A stretch of 14,310 nucleotides of DNA from Rickettsiales bacterium (GTDB lineage: Bacteria; Pseudomonadota; Alphaproteobacteria; Rickettsiales; UBA1997): NCBI GenBank assembly GCA_031269065.1, contig JAIRWJ010000055.1:1-14310 (forward strand), in the 5' to 3' direction. Shown here in pieces: positions 7,532 through 14,108 of this stretch; position 1 is the stretch's first letter; each line of letters starts with the position of its first letter. The position numbers and the translations under genes were made by a program. A model generated the notes under the pieces. That model saw only the letters and a program-made list of their open reading frames with translations, was not told where the DNA came from and did no database searches.

Positions 7532-7657
7532 AAAGGACTGAGTATCCTAAGTGGTACTGTGAAAAACGCCGAAGTCGGCGACAAAGGTGCGCCGGCAGTC
7601 TCGGGAAATAATGTTTCGGTAAAAAACAAAAAAGAGTCTGGCCCCAGTTTCAAATAG
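7397..7657 (+). CDS. -1 frame continuation: end of copy 2 and C-terminal tail
   Basis: After a -1 shift the frame reads ADEMRKKADREQERTNKEVK, continues as coiled coil to ERPGPSNN, then has a unique 35-residue tail (GLSILSGTVKNAEVGDKG to KNKKESGPSFK) and a TAG at 7655. It aligns with copy 1 (LEAKKVADEMVEIAG; EKPGPSNN), showing this frame was coding. The joined product would be about 609 residues. An independent start at the ATG 7406 has no ribosome binding site, so separate translation is unlikely. The basic tail would suit a type IV secretion signal, but that is only a guess. Confidence 0.55.
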   Translation, partial: ADEMRKKADREQERTNKEVKMAEEKVRKKLAAEQEKTERPGPSNNKGLSILSGTVKNAEVGDKGAPAVSGNNVSVKNKKESGPSFK

Positions 7658-7738
7658 AATCTATACCCAAATTACAGCAAAATTTATTTGGAGCAGCATC
7701 TAATAGGACCAATTACTCTCACTCAATTTTGGTTTCTG

Positions 7739-8431
7739 CTAGATAGAACAATCTCCTCGAGGCAAGACCGAATATTCAATGAAAAAAGAGCTTCTTCCAG
7801 ATTCTCTTGCTTTTTGTTGGTATCGGGTTTCGACCCACCAGCCGGGTGTTCCTCTGCATTCAGCCAGGCTTGCTGGGAGTGGTGTTTCGGCTATACTATT
7901 ATTTCTCATTAGTTTCAGAACAAGCTCTGCGTAGTCTTCGGAATCCGAGGCGAAAAACAATTTGCCGCCAGGCTTCAGTTTTTTGATGGCAAGTTCCATA
8001 AAAGCCTCGTTGATAATTCTTTTTTTATGCTGCCTCTTTTTGGGCCAAGGATCTGGGAATAGAATAAATAGCCCATTGAAATAGCTGTCTTCAATTTTTT
8101 CAAGTAACACTCTTGCATCACCATCAAATATTCTAATATTTTTGATGTTATTGGTCAGAATTAGTTTTAAAAGATTAATTATTCCTCTACTGTAGACTTC
8201 ACAACCTATATGATTTGCGGAATTGTCTTCGCTGGCTCTCGAAACCAAGCTCTCTCCGTAGCCAAAGCCAATTTCCAGATAGTTTATTTCGTTTCTGCTA
8301 GGCAATTTTTCTAAATTTAGGCTGTAACTAGCTAGTTCATTGGTTAACAGAAATCTACTGCCGAGGCCAATGGCCCTGCCGTTTAGACGGCCAAAGCTTC
8401 TTATATTTTTCCTGTTATCAAGAGTAACCAT
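7739..8431 (-). CDS. trmB: tRNA (guanine-N7-)-methyltransferase TrmB
   Basis: Uses S-adenosylmethionine to form 7-methylguanosine at position 46 of tRNA variable loops, in the cytoplasm. 230 residues, typical length. Motifs: SAM-binding EIGFGYGE (53-60), the acidic end of strand 2 at GCEVY (76-80), DGDARVLL (103-110), and the TrmB hallmark FPDPWPKKRQHKKRI (125-139), followed by LKPGGKLFFASD and a C-terminal GTPGWWVETRYQQK that contacts substrate. It is the last gene of the leftward block; its start lies 31 bases inside the end of the traX-like gene, with the nearest AGGAAA about 20 bases away, so translation is probably coupled. No terminator was found after it. Confidence 0.95.
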   Translation of the reverse strand: MVTLDNRKNIRSFGRLNGRAIGLGSRFLLTNELASYSLNLEKLPSRNEINYLEIGFGYGESLVSRASEDNSANHIGCEVYSRGIINLLKLILTNNIKNIRIFDGDARVLLEKIEDSYFNGLFILFPDPWPKKRQHKKRIINEAFMELAIKKLKPGGKLFFASDSEDYAELVLKLMRNNSIAETPLPASLAECRGTPGWWVETRYQQKARESGRSSFFIEYSVLPRGDCSI

Positions 8432-9147
8432 AGTGAAACTATGAATAATATTTCCTGAAGAACAAATAACTCTGCTGAATATCTAGAAACAAACATTAGC
8501 AGGCCTTTGCCAGGAATATTTCCCAATTCCCTAAATTCAAAGTTAAGAAACGTGAAATATATAGCTGAAAAGATCGCGAATAGAACCAACGATTGGCCAA
8601 CATTGAACTCCATATGCATAGTCTGCTGACAGAAAAACACAATAAAGATGATTGCTGCCAGAACTTTGTCTCTCCGAGTCATCTCCTTTTTCCTGAATAG
8701 CCTCCCACAAAAAATTAGCATCAAAAAATATGTGCCGTATTCTAGTAGGTAGAAATCCGATTTTTCTCCAATGGCTACCAGTAATATCAAAACAAGAAGA
8801 AATAGCAAGAAGTTTTTGCTATAGAGGTTATTCAGGCTGTCGACAAGAAACCCTGATAGGTAGAAATTATAGAGTACGTTAAGAGGGAATATTCTATTCT
8901 GCAAGAGAGTCCAGGCCATACTCATAGCTATGGCACCGATTATAATTTTATCATTGTTTTTCTTTTTGTTGATTCCAAAAAGAATCGCATATATTATGGC
9001 CGAGGTTCGACCTATGACCCTCAAAAATTTGATTTTATTGAAGAAAAAGAGTCCCACATGATCTATGATCATGGTGAAAAAAGCAAGACTCTTCAGCAGA
9101 TCATAGTTGTTGAATTTCCTTCCATTTTCTAATTTTTTGAAAGCCAT
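8401..9147 (-). CDS. TraX family membrane protein
   Basis: TraX of the F plasmid N-acetylates the pilin subunit; chromosomal TraX-like proteins are multi-pass membrane proteins presumed to be acyltransferases. 248 residues. The family N-terminus is clear: NNYDLLKSLAFFTMIIDHVGLFFF at about 13-36 contains the LLK.LA and IDH signature, followed by FLRVIGRTSAIIYAILFGI. About seven to eight hydrophobic helices follow, with the conserved F-Y-L-S-G turn and a final helix after RYSAELFVLQE. Its ATG is one base after the acpS stop, with AGGT just upstream. Adjacent to acpS and a glycosyltransferase, it may acylate a surface glycan or protein, but the substrate is unknown. The window contains no pilin gene. 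Confidence 0.75.
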   Translation of the reverse strand: MAFKKLENGRKFNNYDLLKSLAFFTMIIDHVGLFFFNKIKFLRVIGRTSAIIYAILFGINKKKNNDKIIIGAIAMSMAWTLLQNRIFPLNVLYNFYLSGFLVDSLNNLYSKNFLLFLLVLILLVAIGEKSDFYLLEYGTYFLMLIFCGRLFRKKEMTRRDKVLAAIIFIVFFCQQTMHMEFNVGQSLVLFAIFSAIYFTFLNFEFRELGNIPGKGLLMFVSRYSAELFVLQEILFIVSLWLLLITGKI

Positions 9148-9148
9148 A

Positions 9149-9589
9149 TTACCTGTCGCTCCCGCCTCCAGCTGAAATGATCACAATTGAATTGATGAGA
9201 CCGACCTCATCCGTTATAGATATGTTGAATTTTAGATTTTCTATGTCCATGTCATAGAATTTTTGTAGAAAATTCTCCGATTTTTCACTGAGTGATATGG
9301 TTGGCTGACCAAAATTGCCGCTGAGCACACTCACGTCCGTCAGCCCCAGACCTCTGCCCATTCCAATACCCATAGCTTTAAGCAAAGCTTCCTTAGCTGA
9401 AAATCTTTTGGCAACGAAATTTATTGTTTTTCTTACAACGGACTTTTCCCTGCTTACCAGAGCCATTTCGTCCGGAGATAGGACTTTTTGCAATAGACGA
9501 GAACCGTAGTCCGAATAAAGACGTGCGACCCGGTCTGAGTTCAAAAGATCAATTCCCACGCCAAAAATCTTCATATTCGCTGATTCCAT
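9149..9589 (-). CDS. acpS: Holo-[acyl-carrier-protein] synthase
   Basis: Transfers 4'-phosphopantetheine from CoA to the serine of acyl carrier protein, activating fatty acid synthesis. 146 residues (141 if the Met at residue 6 is used), slightly longer than the usual ~125. Motifs: FGVGIDLLNSDRV (9-21) with the Mg-binding Asp at 14, and FVAKRFSAKEALLKAMG (58-74) with the catalytic Glu at 67; GLGLTDVSV follows as in the family. The start overlaps the glycosyltransferase end by 41 bases (26 with the second Met, which better fits family length). There is no ribosome binding site at either, implying coupled translation. It is the only member of the block with an essential, well-defined function besides trmB. 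Confidence 0.93.
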   Translation of the reverse strand: MESANMKIFGVGIDLLNSDRVARLYSDYGSRLLQKVLSPDEMALVSREKSVVRKTINFVAKRFSAKEALLKAMGIGMGRGLGLTDVSVLSGNFGQPTISLSEKSENFLQKFYDMDIENLKFNISITDEVGLINSIVIISAGGGSDR

Positions 9590-10733
9590 TGTATATACTC
9601 AACATCTTATTGTACATTTGCCCAAAGGAGAAATTGTCAATGACATTCTGTCTCGCTTTTTCCGATATTATTAGTTTTTCTTCAGCCGGCATATTTATAA
9701 TTCTATCTAATATGAAGGCAAATTCTCTGGAGTCATTCTCCGGAGCTAAAAAACCTGTCTCACAATCCACTACAGTTTCCAAGGTACCTCCCAGAGCCGT
9801 TCCTACAAAGATTTTACCCATGGACTGGGCTTCTATGGATGTTCTACCAAAGGACTCGGGTTGGATACTGGCAGACACTATTATGTTCGAAAGGACGTAG
9901 AGGGCCGGCATATCACTGACGCTATCATGAATTTTTACATATTCCTGCAAGTTATACTTGTATATGCGCTTCTTAACTCTTTCAACATAGTTTGAATTCT
10001 TTTTTATATCACCTATTAGCAGGCAGGAGTAATTTTTGGTTTTTAGATGCCTCAGAACCTCAAGAAAGTATTCTTGCCCCTTCTGGGTAGAAAATCTTCC
10101 GGGCAGAGTTATTATGATCTTGTCATCCGGCAGCTTCAGCTCATTTTGTAGAATTATCTTCCTATTCTGCAAAACGCTATCCTGATTGTAGACATTGACA
10201 TCTATACCTCTATGAACGACCTCTATAGTCCTCCGATAGGTTTTTTTACATACATAGTTCCTATAGCTACTACCTAGGGAAAATTGCTTCACAAAGTCAG
10301 AAACGGCTACTATTGGGTTTCCCCGGAACATTATGGAGTTGTATATTCTCTTAAGAAAGAAAGTTTTTTTAAATAGTCCATTAAACTGGACTACCGTCAT
10401 CATAGGTATGCCTAGAGCTCTGCAAGCATAAAAACAGCTCCAGGCTGGTGCTCGAGACTCAACCTGGACTATATCTATATGATTTTCTAGAATTATCTTT
10501 TTGATTTTTTCTATGTTTCGGAAAATGATGAGCGGATTTTTACTATTAACTTTCAAAGGTATGTGATTAACATTATAATACTTTACCTTGCTAATCATGC
10601 TGCCCCCAGCAGACAGTAAAAAAATATTTATATCCTTTTTTTCAAAATTTTTTCTAGCAAATTCCAGAAAGCCTATCTCTACACCACCGCTTTCCATGGT
10701 AGGAATAACAAACAGAACATTTTTCAATGTCAC
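9549..10733 (-). CDS. GT4-family glycosyltransferase
   Basis: Retaining, nucleotide-sugar-dependent glycosyltransferase of the GT-B fold, cytoplasmic face, probably for lipopolysaccharide, capsule or another surface glycan. 394 residues. It begins NVLFVIPTMESGGVE, the N-terminal donor/acceptor loop of GT4 enzymes; the linker has VVHRGIDVNVY (172-182). The C-terminal domain has LPGRFSTQKGQ (210-220) with the conserved Arg and Lys for diphosphate, and the E-x7-E motif at Glu293/Glu301 (PESFGRTSIEAQSMG), then GGTLETV and TGFLAPEND. Rickettsial CapM-type proteins look similar (recalled, not searched). It starts with GTG, which shares GTGA with the stop of the ileS fragment, so it is translationally coupled to it. 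The sugar and acceptor cannot be told from sequence. Confidence 0.88.
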   Translation of the reverse strand: MTLKNVLFVIPTMESGGVEIGFLEFARKNFEKKDINIFLLSAGGSMISKVKYYNVNHIPLKVNSKNPLIIFRNIEKIKKIILENHIDIVQVESRAPAWSCFYACRALGIPMMTVVQFNGLFKKTFFLKRIYNSIMFRGNPIVAVSDFVKQFSLGSSYRNYVCKKTYRRTIEVVHRGIDVNVYNQDSVLQNRKIILQNELKLPDDKIIITLPGRFSTQKGQEYFLEVLRHLKTKNYSCLLIGDIKKNSNYVERVKKRIYKYNLQEYVKIHDSVSDMPALYVLSNIIVSASIQPESFGRTSIEAQSMGKIFVGTALGGTLETVVDCETGFLAPENDSREFAFILDRIINMPAEEKLIISEKARQNVIDNFSFGQMYNKMLSIYNGISEYEDFWRGN

Positions 10734-11533
10734 AAACTACTAGCCAATATGTTAAAACCAATCTTGACCGGGTTTTTGTCAATTTCATCGCTTGTAGAAA
10801 ATAGACAGTCAAAGTAACTATCTTTGCTAATTGTCATGTTCTTCGCCAGTGTCTGTTCTTCTATATAGGTCCTGTACTTGTCCAGAGCTCTGATCAGAAG
10901 AGGATAGTCTGTTCTTATAAAAAGTTCTATTCGAGCAGACACATCAAGGTTGGAATCCTTTCTGAACTGTTGGATCACACGGACCAGATCCCTAGCGGCG
11001 CCTTCGCATCTTAGCTCATCTGTGAGCTCCATGTCGAGTTTGATTAGAATGTTGTGGCCGACCACAGGAAGAACGTCCTTCTTCTTTGATCTAAATTGAA
11101 TGGAAAATTCGTCCGTAATCAGTTCAAAACCACATATTTTCAACAGTCCGGCGGAGGTGATCTTCCAATCATTATTTTCTGCGGCCCTAAGCAGATCCGG
11201 CATTTTCGATCCCACTCTATCTCCTAGACGTTGAAAATTTAAAATAATTTTGTTCTCCGAAAAGTTTTCGATATTGTTCAGAAATTCTATAGACTTAACA
11301 TTTATTTCATCCATAATTATGGCGGAGAATTCATCTAAATCACTGGTATCTTCGGCTATTATAGTGATCTTAGTCAGTGGCAGTCGAATCCTGAGATTGT
11401 TCCGATCCCTAATGGAAAGAGCACAACCACATATGGCTCTCACTCTGTCCATGGTAACCATAAGAGCGCTGTCCACAACAAAATTCTCTAGTCTTGGGTA
11501 ATTTTGCAAATGCACAGAGTCACCTGTGTACAT
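10730..11533 (-). CDS. ileS: Isoleucyl-tRNA synthetase, C-terminal fragment only
   Basis: 267 residues matching only the last quarter of a long, eukaryote-like IleS (about 1000-1100 residues). DSVHLQNYP at the start is the junction that follows the anticodon-binding helical bundle; then TMDRVRAICGCALSIRDRNN and RIRLPL, NFQRLGDRVGSKM, and LDMELTDELRCEGAARDLVRVIQQFRKD, all family landmarks. The catalytic HIGH and KMSKS motifs and the editing domain are absent. A TAG lies two codons before the ATG, and none of the three leftward frames upstream (to about 11800) resembles IleS. The fragment has no internal stop, ends normally and is coupled to the glycosyltransferase. It could be a pseudogene remnant after rearrangement, or an expressed stand-alone domain. 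The charging enzyme must be encoded elsewhere. Confidence 0.85.
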   Translation of the reverse strand: MYTGDSVHLQNYPRLENFVVDSALMVTMDRVRAICGCALSIRDRNNLRIRLPLTKITIIAEDTSDLDEFSAIIMDEINVKSIEFLNNIENFSENKIILNFQRLGDRVGSKMPDLLRAAENNDWKITSAGLLKICGFELITDEFSIQFRSKKKDVLPVVGHNILIKLDMELTDELRCEGAARDLVRVIQQFRKDSNLDVSARIELFIRTDYPLLIRALDKYRTYIEEQTLAKNMTISKDSYFDCLFSTSDEIDKNPVKIGFNILASSL

Positions 11534-11561
11534 TTTCTATTTCAAAGTTGCTTCTGCCAGA

Positions 11562-11590
11562 ATTCTAACTGATGTAAAACATAAAAACAA
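11562..11590 (-). promoter_or_regulatory. Candidate promoter before the ileS fragment
   Basis: Reading leftward: TTGTTT (11590-11585), 17-base spacer, TAGAAT (11567-11562, five of six). Transcription would start near 11555, about 22 bases before the ATG at 11533. No good ribosome binding site follows. If used, it would drive the whole five-gene block to trmB. Confidence 0.35.
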
Positions 11591-11801
11591 GCTTCTAGTT
11601 TTTTGCGGAGACTGTGTGTCCATATTCACCCAAGCCGCAAGGATCTTTCCAATATTTATCCTAACGCATCGCAACCACCGAAGCTGGTTTGTACCCTACG
11701 CAGGAAATGAATTCTTAGACAACCAAGCAACGCGTGCCGCAACCTTAGACCATTTCATCGAAAACACAAGATATCTTCCATATATTCAGAGGCTCCAAAA
11801 C

Positions 11802-11825
11802 AAAAAAGCCCACACAATTGCGGGC
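11802..11825 (-). terminator. Intrinsic terminator, leftward
   Basis: On the minus strand GCCCGCA, loop ATTG, TGTGGGC (seven pairs, one G-U) is followed directly by six T. On the plus strand there is no T tail, so it acts leftward only. No protein gene on the minus strand ends here, which makes it an orphan unless it ends a small RNA. Confidence 0.7.
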
Positions 11826-11880
11826 CCTCTCAAAAAAATAAAGGAAAAAAATAAAAAACAAACACTATCTTTGTCTTTCA
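11802..11880 (-). ncRNA. Candidate small RNA of about 79 bases
   Basis: Bounded by a promoter (11915-11887) and the intrinsic terminator (11825-11802). The predicted transcript starts TGAAAGACAAAG, has a long U-rich middle (about 11830-11865) and ends in the GC-rich hairpin. It does not resemble 4.5S, 6S, tmRNA or RNase P RNA. It ends about 270 bases before the ileS fragment. Alternatively it is a leader/attenuator, or a promoter and terminator left over from a deleted gene. Confidence 0.35.
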
Positions 11881-11886
11881 GGCCCC

Positions 11887-11915
11887 ATGGTAAGGATCTA
11901 TAGCTTAAATGTCAA
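11887..11915 (-). promoter_or_regulatory. Leftward promoter with consensus -35
   Basis: TTGACA (11915-11910, perfect), 17-base spacer, TACCAT (11892-11887, four of six). The predicted start is near 11880. No ORF of useful size follows before the terminator at 11825. Confidence 0.45.
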
Positions 11916-12266
11916 GAGGCTTTGAAAAATATATACCTATAACTCTTTTTGGTCAAAGTGATAATAAATATTTGTAGCAACTTCTATAAAATTACACTGT
12001 AAATATGTTGTTCATGGTTCTTTTAGCAAATTTTTTATGGTATAACGGATCCAAAAAATGCAATTATAATCCATAAAAATAGCCAAAATCCGCTTTTATA
12101 GACTCTTATCCCATTCATTGGGGTATCATGAAGTCTATACTCTGTATGATAAATCATAAATATTAATTTTCAACTGCTGTTGCAAAGAAATATTTTTTTT
12201 CTACCATCCAGAGAATAGGGCGTTCTATTTCGCCCAGATGTTCTATGATTAGTAGGAGTGATCATC
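11916..12266 (+). other. Gene-free stretch before rarA with inverted repeats
   Basis: No coding sequence, tRNA or known RNA was seen. Inverted repeats present: TTTTTATGG (12032-12040) with CCATAAAAA (12071-12079); ATAGACT (12098-12104) with AGTCTAT (12132-12138), with a further ATCCC/GGGGT pairing inside; GGGCG (12218-12222) with CGCCC (12231-12235) in the likely rarA leader. A possible rightward promoter for rarA is TTGCAA (12180-12185), 16 bases, TACCAT (12202-12207). All are weak individually. Confidence 0.3.
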
Positions 12267-13532
12267 ATGCAACCACTGGCAGACAAACTTAGACCCTCTG
12301 ACATATCGCTGTTGGTTGGGCAGAAGCAATTATTTGGAGAAAATGGGGTTCTCAGTAGAGTCTTTTCCCAGGAGAATATTCCCTCAATGATTTTCTGGGG
12401 GCCATCTGGCACTGGAAAGACAACCGTCGCTCGGCTGTTGCTGGCTAAGGAAAATTATTTCGCTGAGACAATTTCAGCCACAAACAGTGGAGTTTCTGAT
12501 CTTAAAAGAATCTTTGAGCTAGCGAGAAATAGACGCGAAGATTTTGGCAAAAGTACCATTTTGTTCATAGACGAGGTACACTGTTTCAAGAAAAACCAAC
12601 AAGATGTGCTACTTCCCTATATCGAAAATGGTACTCTGGTCCTTATAGGAGCTACTACAGAAAACCCTTCGTTTGAGTTGAATTCTGCTCTTCTGTCTCG
12701 CTGCAGGGTTATTGTATTTACCACTCTGGATGAGGCAGAGTTGGTAGAGATTCTTGAAAGAGCCGAGACTAGAGAAAATAAAAAACTCCCACTGGACAAA
12801 GAGGCTAGAAGGATGCTGGTCAACCTGTCCAGCGGAGACTGCAGATATCTGCTAAACATGTGCGAAGAGCTGTTTTCTCTGAATACCAGAAAAGAATTGA
12901 ATTCCAAAGAACTACTAGATGTTGTTAGTAGGAGGAAAGCAAACTATGACAAAAAGGATGATAATCACTATAATCTAATTAGTGCTTTTCATAAATCTCT
13001 CAGGGGCTCTGATGTCCAAGCGGCTCTCTATTGGATGGCCCGGATCATAGAAGGTGGGAATGAATATCATTTTCTTTTCCGGAGACTTATGAGAGCAGCC
13101 GTTGAGGATATAGGTATGGCCGATCCCCAAGCTTTGGTTCAAGTAACGTCTGCTCTGCAGGCTTTTGACTTCATGGGCCCCCCAGAGGGAGTGCTATGCC
13201 TCAGCCAAGCTGTCATATACTGCGCCACGGCTCCGAAATCCAATTCCTGTTATCTGGCCGAGGGTGAGGTATTCGCAGATGCTAAAGAAAATAATTACCA
13301 GGACCCTCCAAAACACATTTTAAATGCTCCAACTAAGATGATGAAGGAGCTGGGCTATGCTGATAACTATATTTATGATCACAATACCCCTAACTGCTTC
13401 TCTGGTCAAAACTACTTTCCAACAGGTATGAATAGAAGAACCTATTATAGGCCCAACGAAAGGGGCTTTGAGAGAGAAATAGGCAAGCGTCTGGCCTACT
13501 GGGAGAATTTGAGAAGCAGAAATATGACCTAA
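12267..13532 (+). CDS. rarA: Replication-associated recombination protein A (RarA/MgsA)
   Basis: AAA+ ATPase related to clamp-loader subunits that acts at stalled replication forks. 421 residues, normal. Start chosen at ATG 12267 because AGGAG (12254-12258) sits eight bases before it; the in-frame GTG at 12258 would lie inside that site. Motifs: PLADKLRPSDISLLVGQ at the N-terminus, Walker A GPSGTGKTT (45-53), Walker B LFIDEVH (99-105), sensor 1 and arginine finger GATTENPSFELNSALLSR (128-145), then the family C-terminal half with LYWMARIIEGG, FRRLMRAAVEDIGMADP and YFPTGM. In EVHCF a Cys stands where Arg is usual (EVHRF). It is monocistronic-looking; the following minus-strand sequence is a decayed gene. 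Confidence 0.96.
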   Translation: MQPLADKLRPSDISLLVGQKQLFGENGVLSRVFSQENIPSMIFWGPSGTGKTTVARLLLAKENYFAETISATNSGVSDLKRIFELARNRREDFGKSTILFIDEVHCFKKNQQDVLLPYIENGTLVLIGATTENPSFELNSALLSRCRVIVFTTLDEAELVEILERAETRENKKLPLDKEARRMLVNLSSGDCRYLLNMCEELFSLNTRKELNSKELLDVVSRRKANYDKKDDNHYNLISAFHKSLRGSDVQAALYWMARIIEGGNEYHFLFRRLMRAAVEDIGMADPQALVQVTSALQAFDFMGPPEGVLCLSQAVIYCATAPKSNSCYLAEGEVFADAKENNYQDPPKHILNAPTKMMKELGYADNYIYDHNTPNCFSGQNYFPTGMNRRTYYRPNERGFEREIGKRLAYWENLRSRNMT

Positions 13533-13564
13533 GGACCAGATGGCAGAGAGAATCGTTCTTCGGT

Positions 13565-14019
13565 CTAGTAATTACCGTCCATCACTAGAACACCGATTTT
13601 TTGTTTCCTAACTGTTCTATAATGGACTTCCCCGCGTTTTCCTAACCTGCCTTTCCTGGTGTCAGCCAGCTCCACTGTTATTCCTTCTCTTGTGGCTCCA
13701 ACTTCCTGTTCCAGCCTATTTTTTCTCTAAATTCCTCTAGTTTTTTTACTAAGCCTTTCTTCCAGACTGAGGACTAGAACACCGGATTGTTCAAGCTTTT
13801 CCAAAGCTATCATGAATTCCGCACCAGTCTCAATTTCGTCACTAGCGTTACCAACAATATTCATTTCAACAAATCTCTCATAAGTTTCATTCCTGTCAAT
13901 ATTTCTTATTCCATCTTCGAGCTTTTTTTGAGTTCTTCAATGAATTCTCTTTCTTGATTCTCTGAAAGTTCAATAGAACCATCTCCATTAGCTATAAGTT
14001 TTGGAGAATCTGGGAAAGG
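13565..14019 (-). pseudogene. Decayed gene with several homopolymer frameshifts
   Basis: The minus strand keeps coding-like pieces in alternating frames: PFPDSPKLIANGDGSIELSE to EELKK, then LEDGIRNIDRNETYERFVEM to SLEERLSKK, then LEEFREK, then RLEQEVGATREGITVELADT to the end. The joins fall at an A7 tract (minus strand of 13923-13929), an A7 tract (13741-13747), an A6 tract (13719-13724), and possibly a G4 near 13630. Depending on the last join, the protein would end at 13585 (SIIEQLGNKKSVF) or 13565. A TAA lies directly before the first piece and there is no start codon, so the N-terminus is lost. The reconstructed ~145-residue piece is charged and helical; I do not recognise the family. It fills most of the 576-base gap between rarA and the next gene. 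Confidence 0.55.
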
Positions 14020-14045
14020 TTACTAAACTTTTTTATGAAAAACTA

Positions 14046-14074
14046 TTGAAAAAAATATTTATTACTATTATTCT
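14046..14074 (+). promoter_or_regulatory. Candidate promoter of the gene at 14109
   Basis: TTGAAA (14046-14051, five of six), 17-base spacer, TATTCT (14069-14074, four of six), start near 14081. The DNA here is very AT-rich, so chance matches are likely. Confidence 0.35.
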
Positions 14075-14108
14075 AACGAAAGTCATTTTTTATAAAATGT
14101 GAGGCATT

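Noticed and set aside
7113..7653. Several Ser/Leu/Phe-rich minus-strand ORFs opposite the coiled-coil gene
   Set aside because: Their composition is what the complement of a Lys/Glu-rich gene produces; no ribosome binding site or plausible domain.
7810..7850. GTTTCGACCCACC-like stretch resembling a tRNA T-arm (also GGTTCGACC near 9003)
   Set aside because: Both lie inside well-supported coding sequence (trmB, traX-like) and no cloverleaf can be formed around them.
7688..7912. 74-codon plus-strand ORF over the end of trmB
   Set aside because: Antisense to the conserved TrmB C-terminus, with no motif or ribosome binding site.
11526..11903. 125-codon plus-strand ORF opposite the start of the ileS fragment
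   Set aside because: GTG start without a ribosome binding site, no recognisable motif, starts inside the ileS fragment and runs through the terminator hairpin and the A-rich tract.
13565..14019. MotB/OmpA-like identity for the decayed gene, from TREGITVELADT
   Set aside because: The resemblance covers only about a dozen residues, and the peptidoglycan-binding region and membrane helix that would confirm it are not visible.
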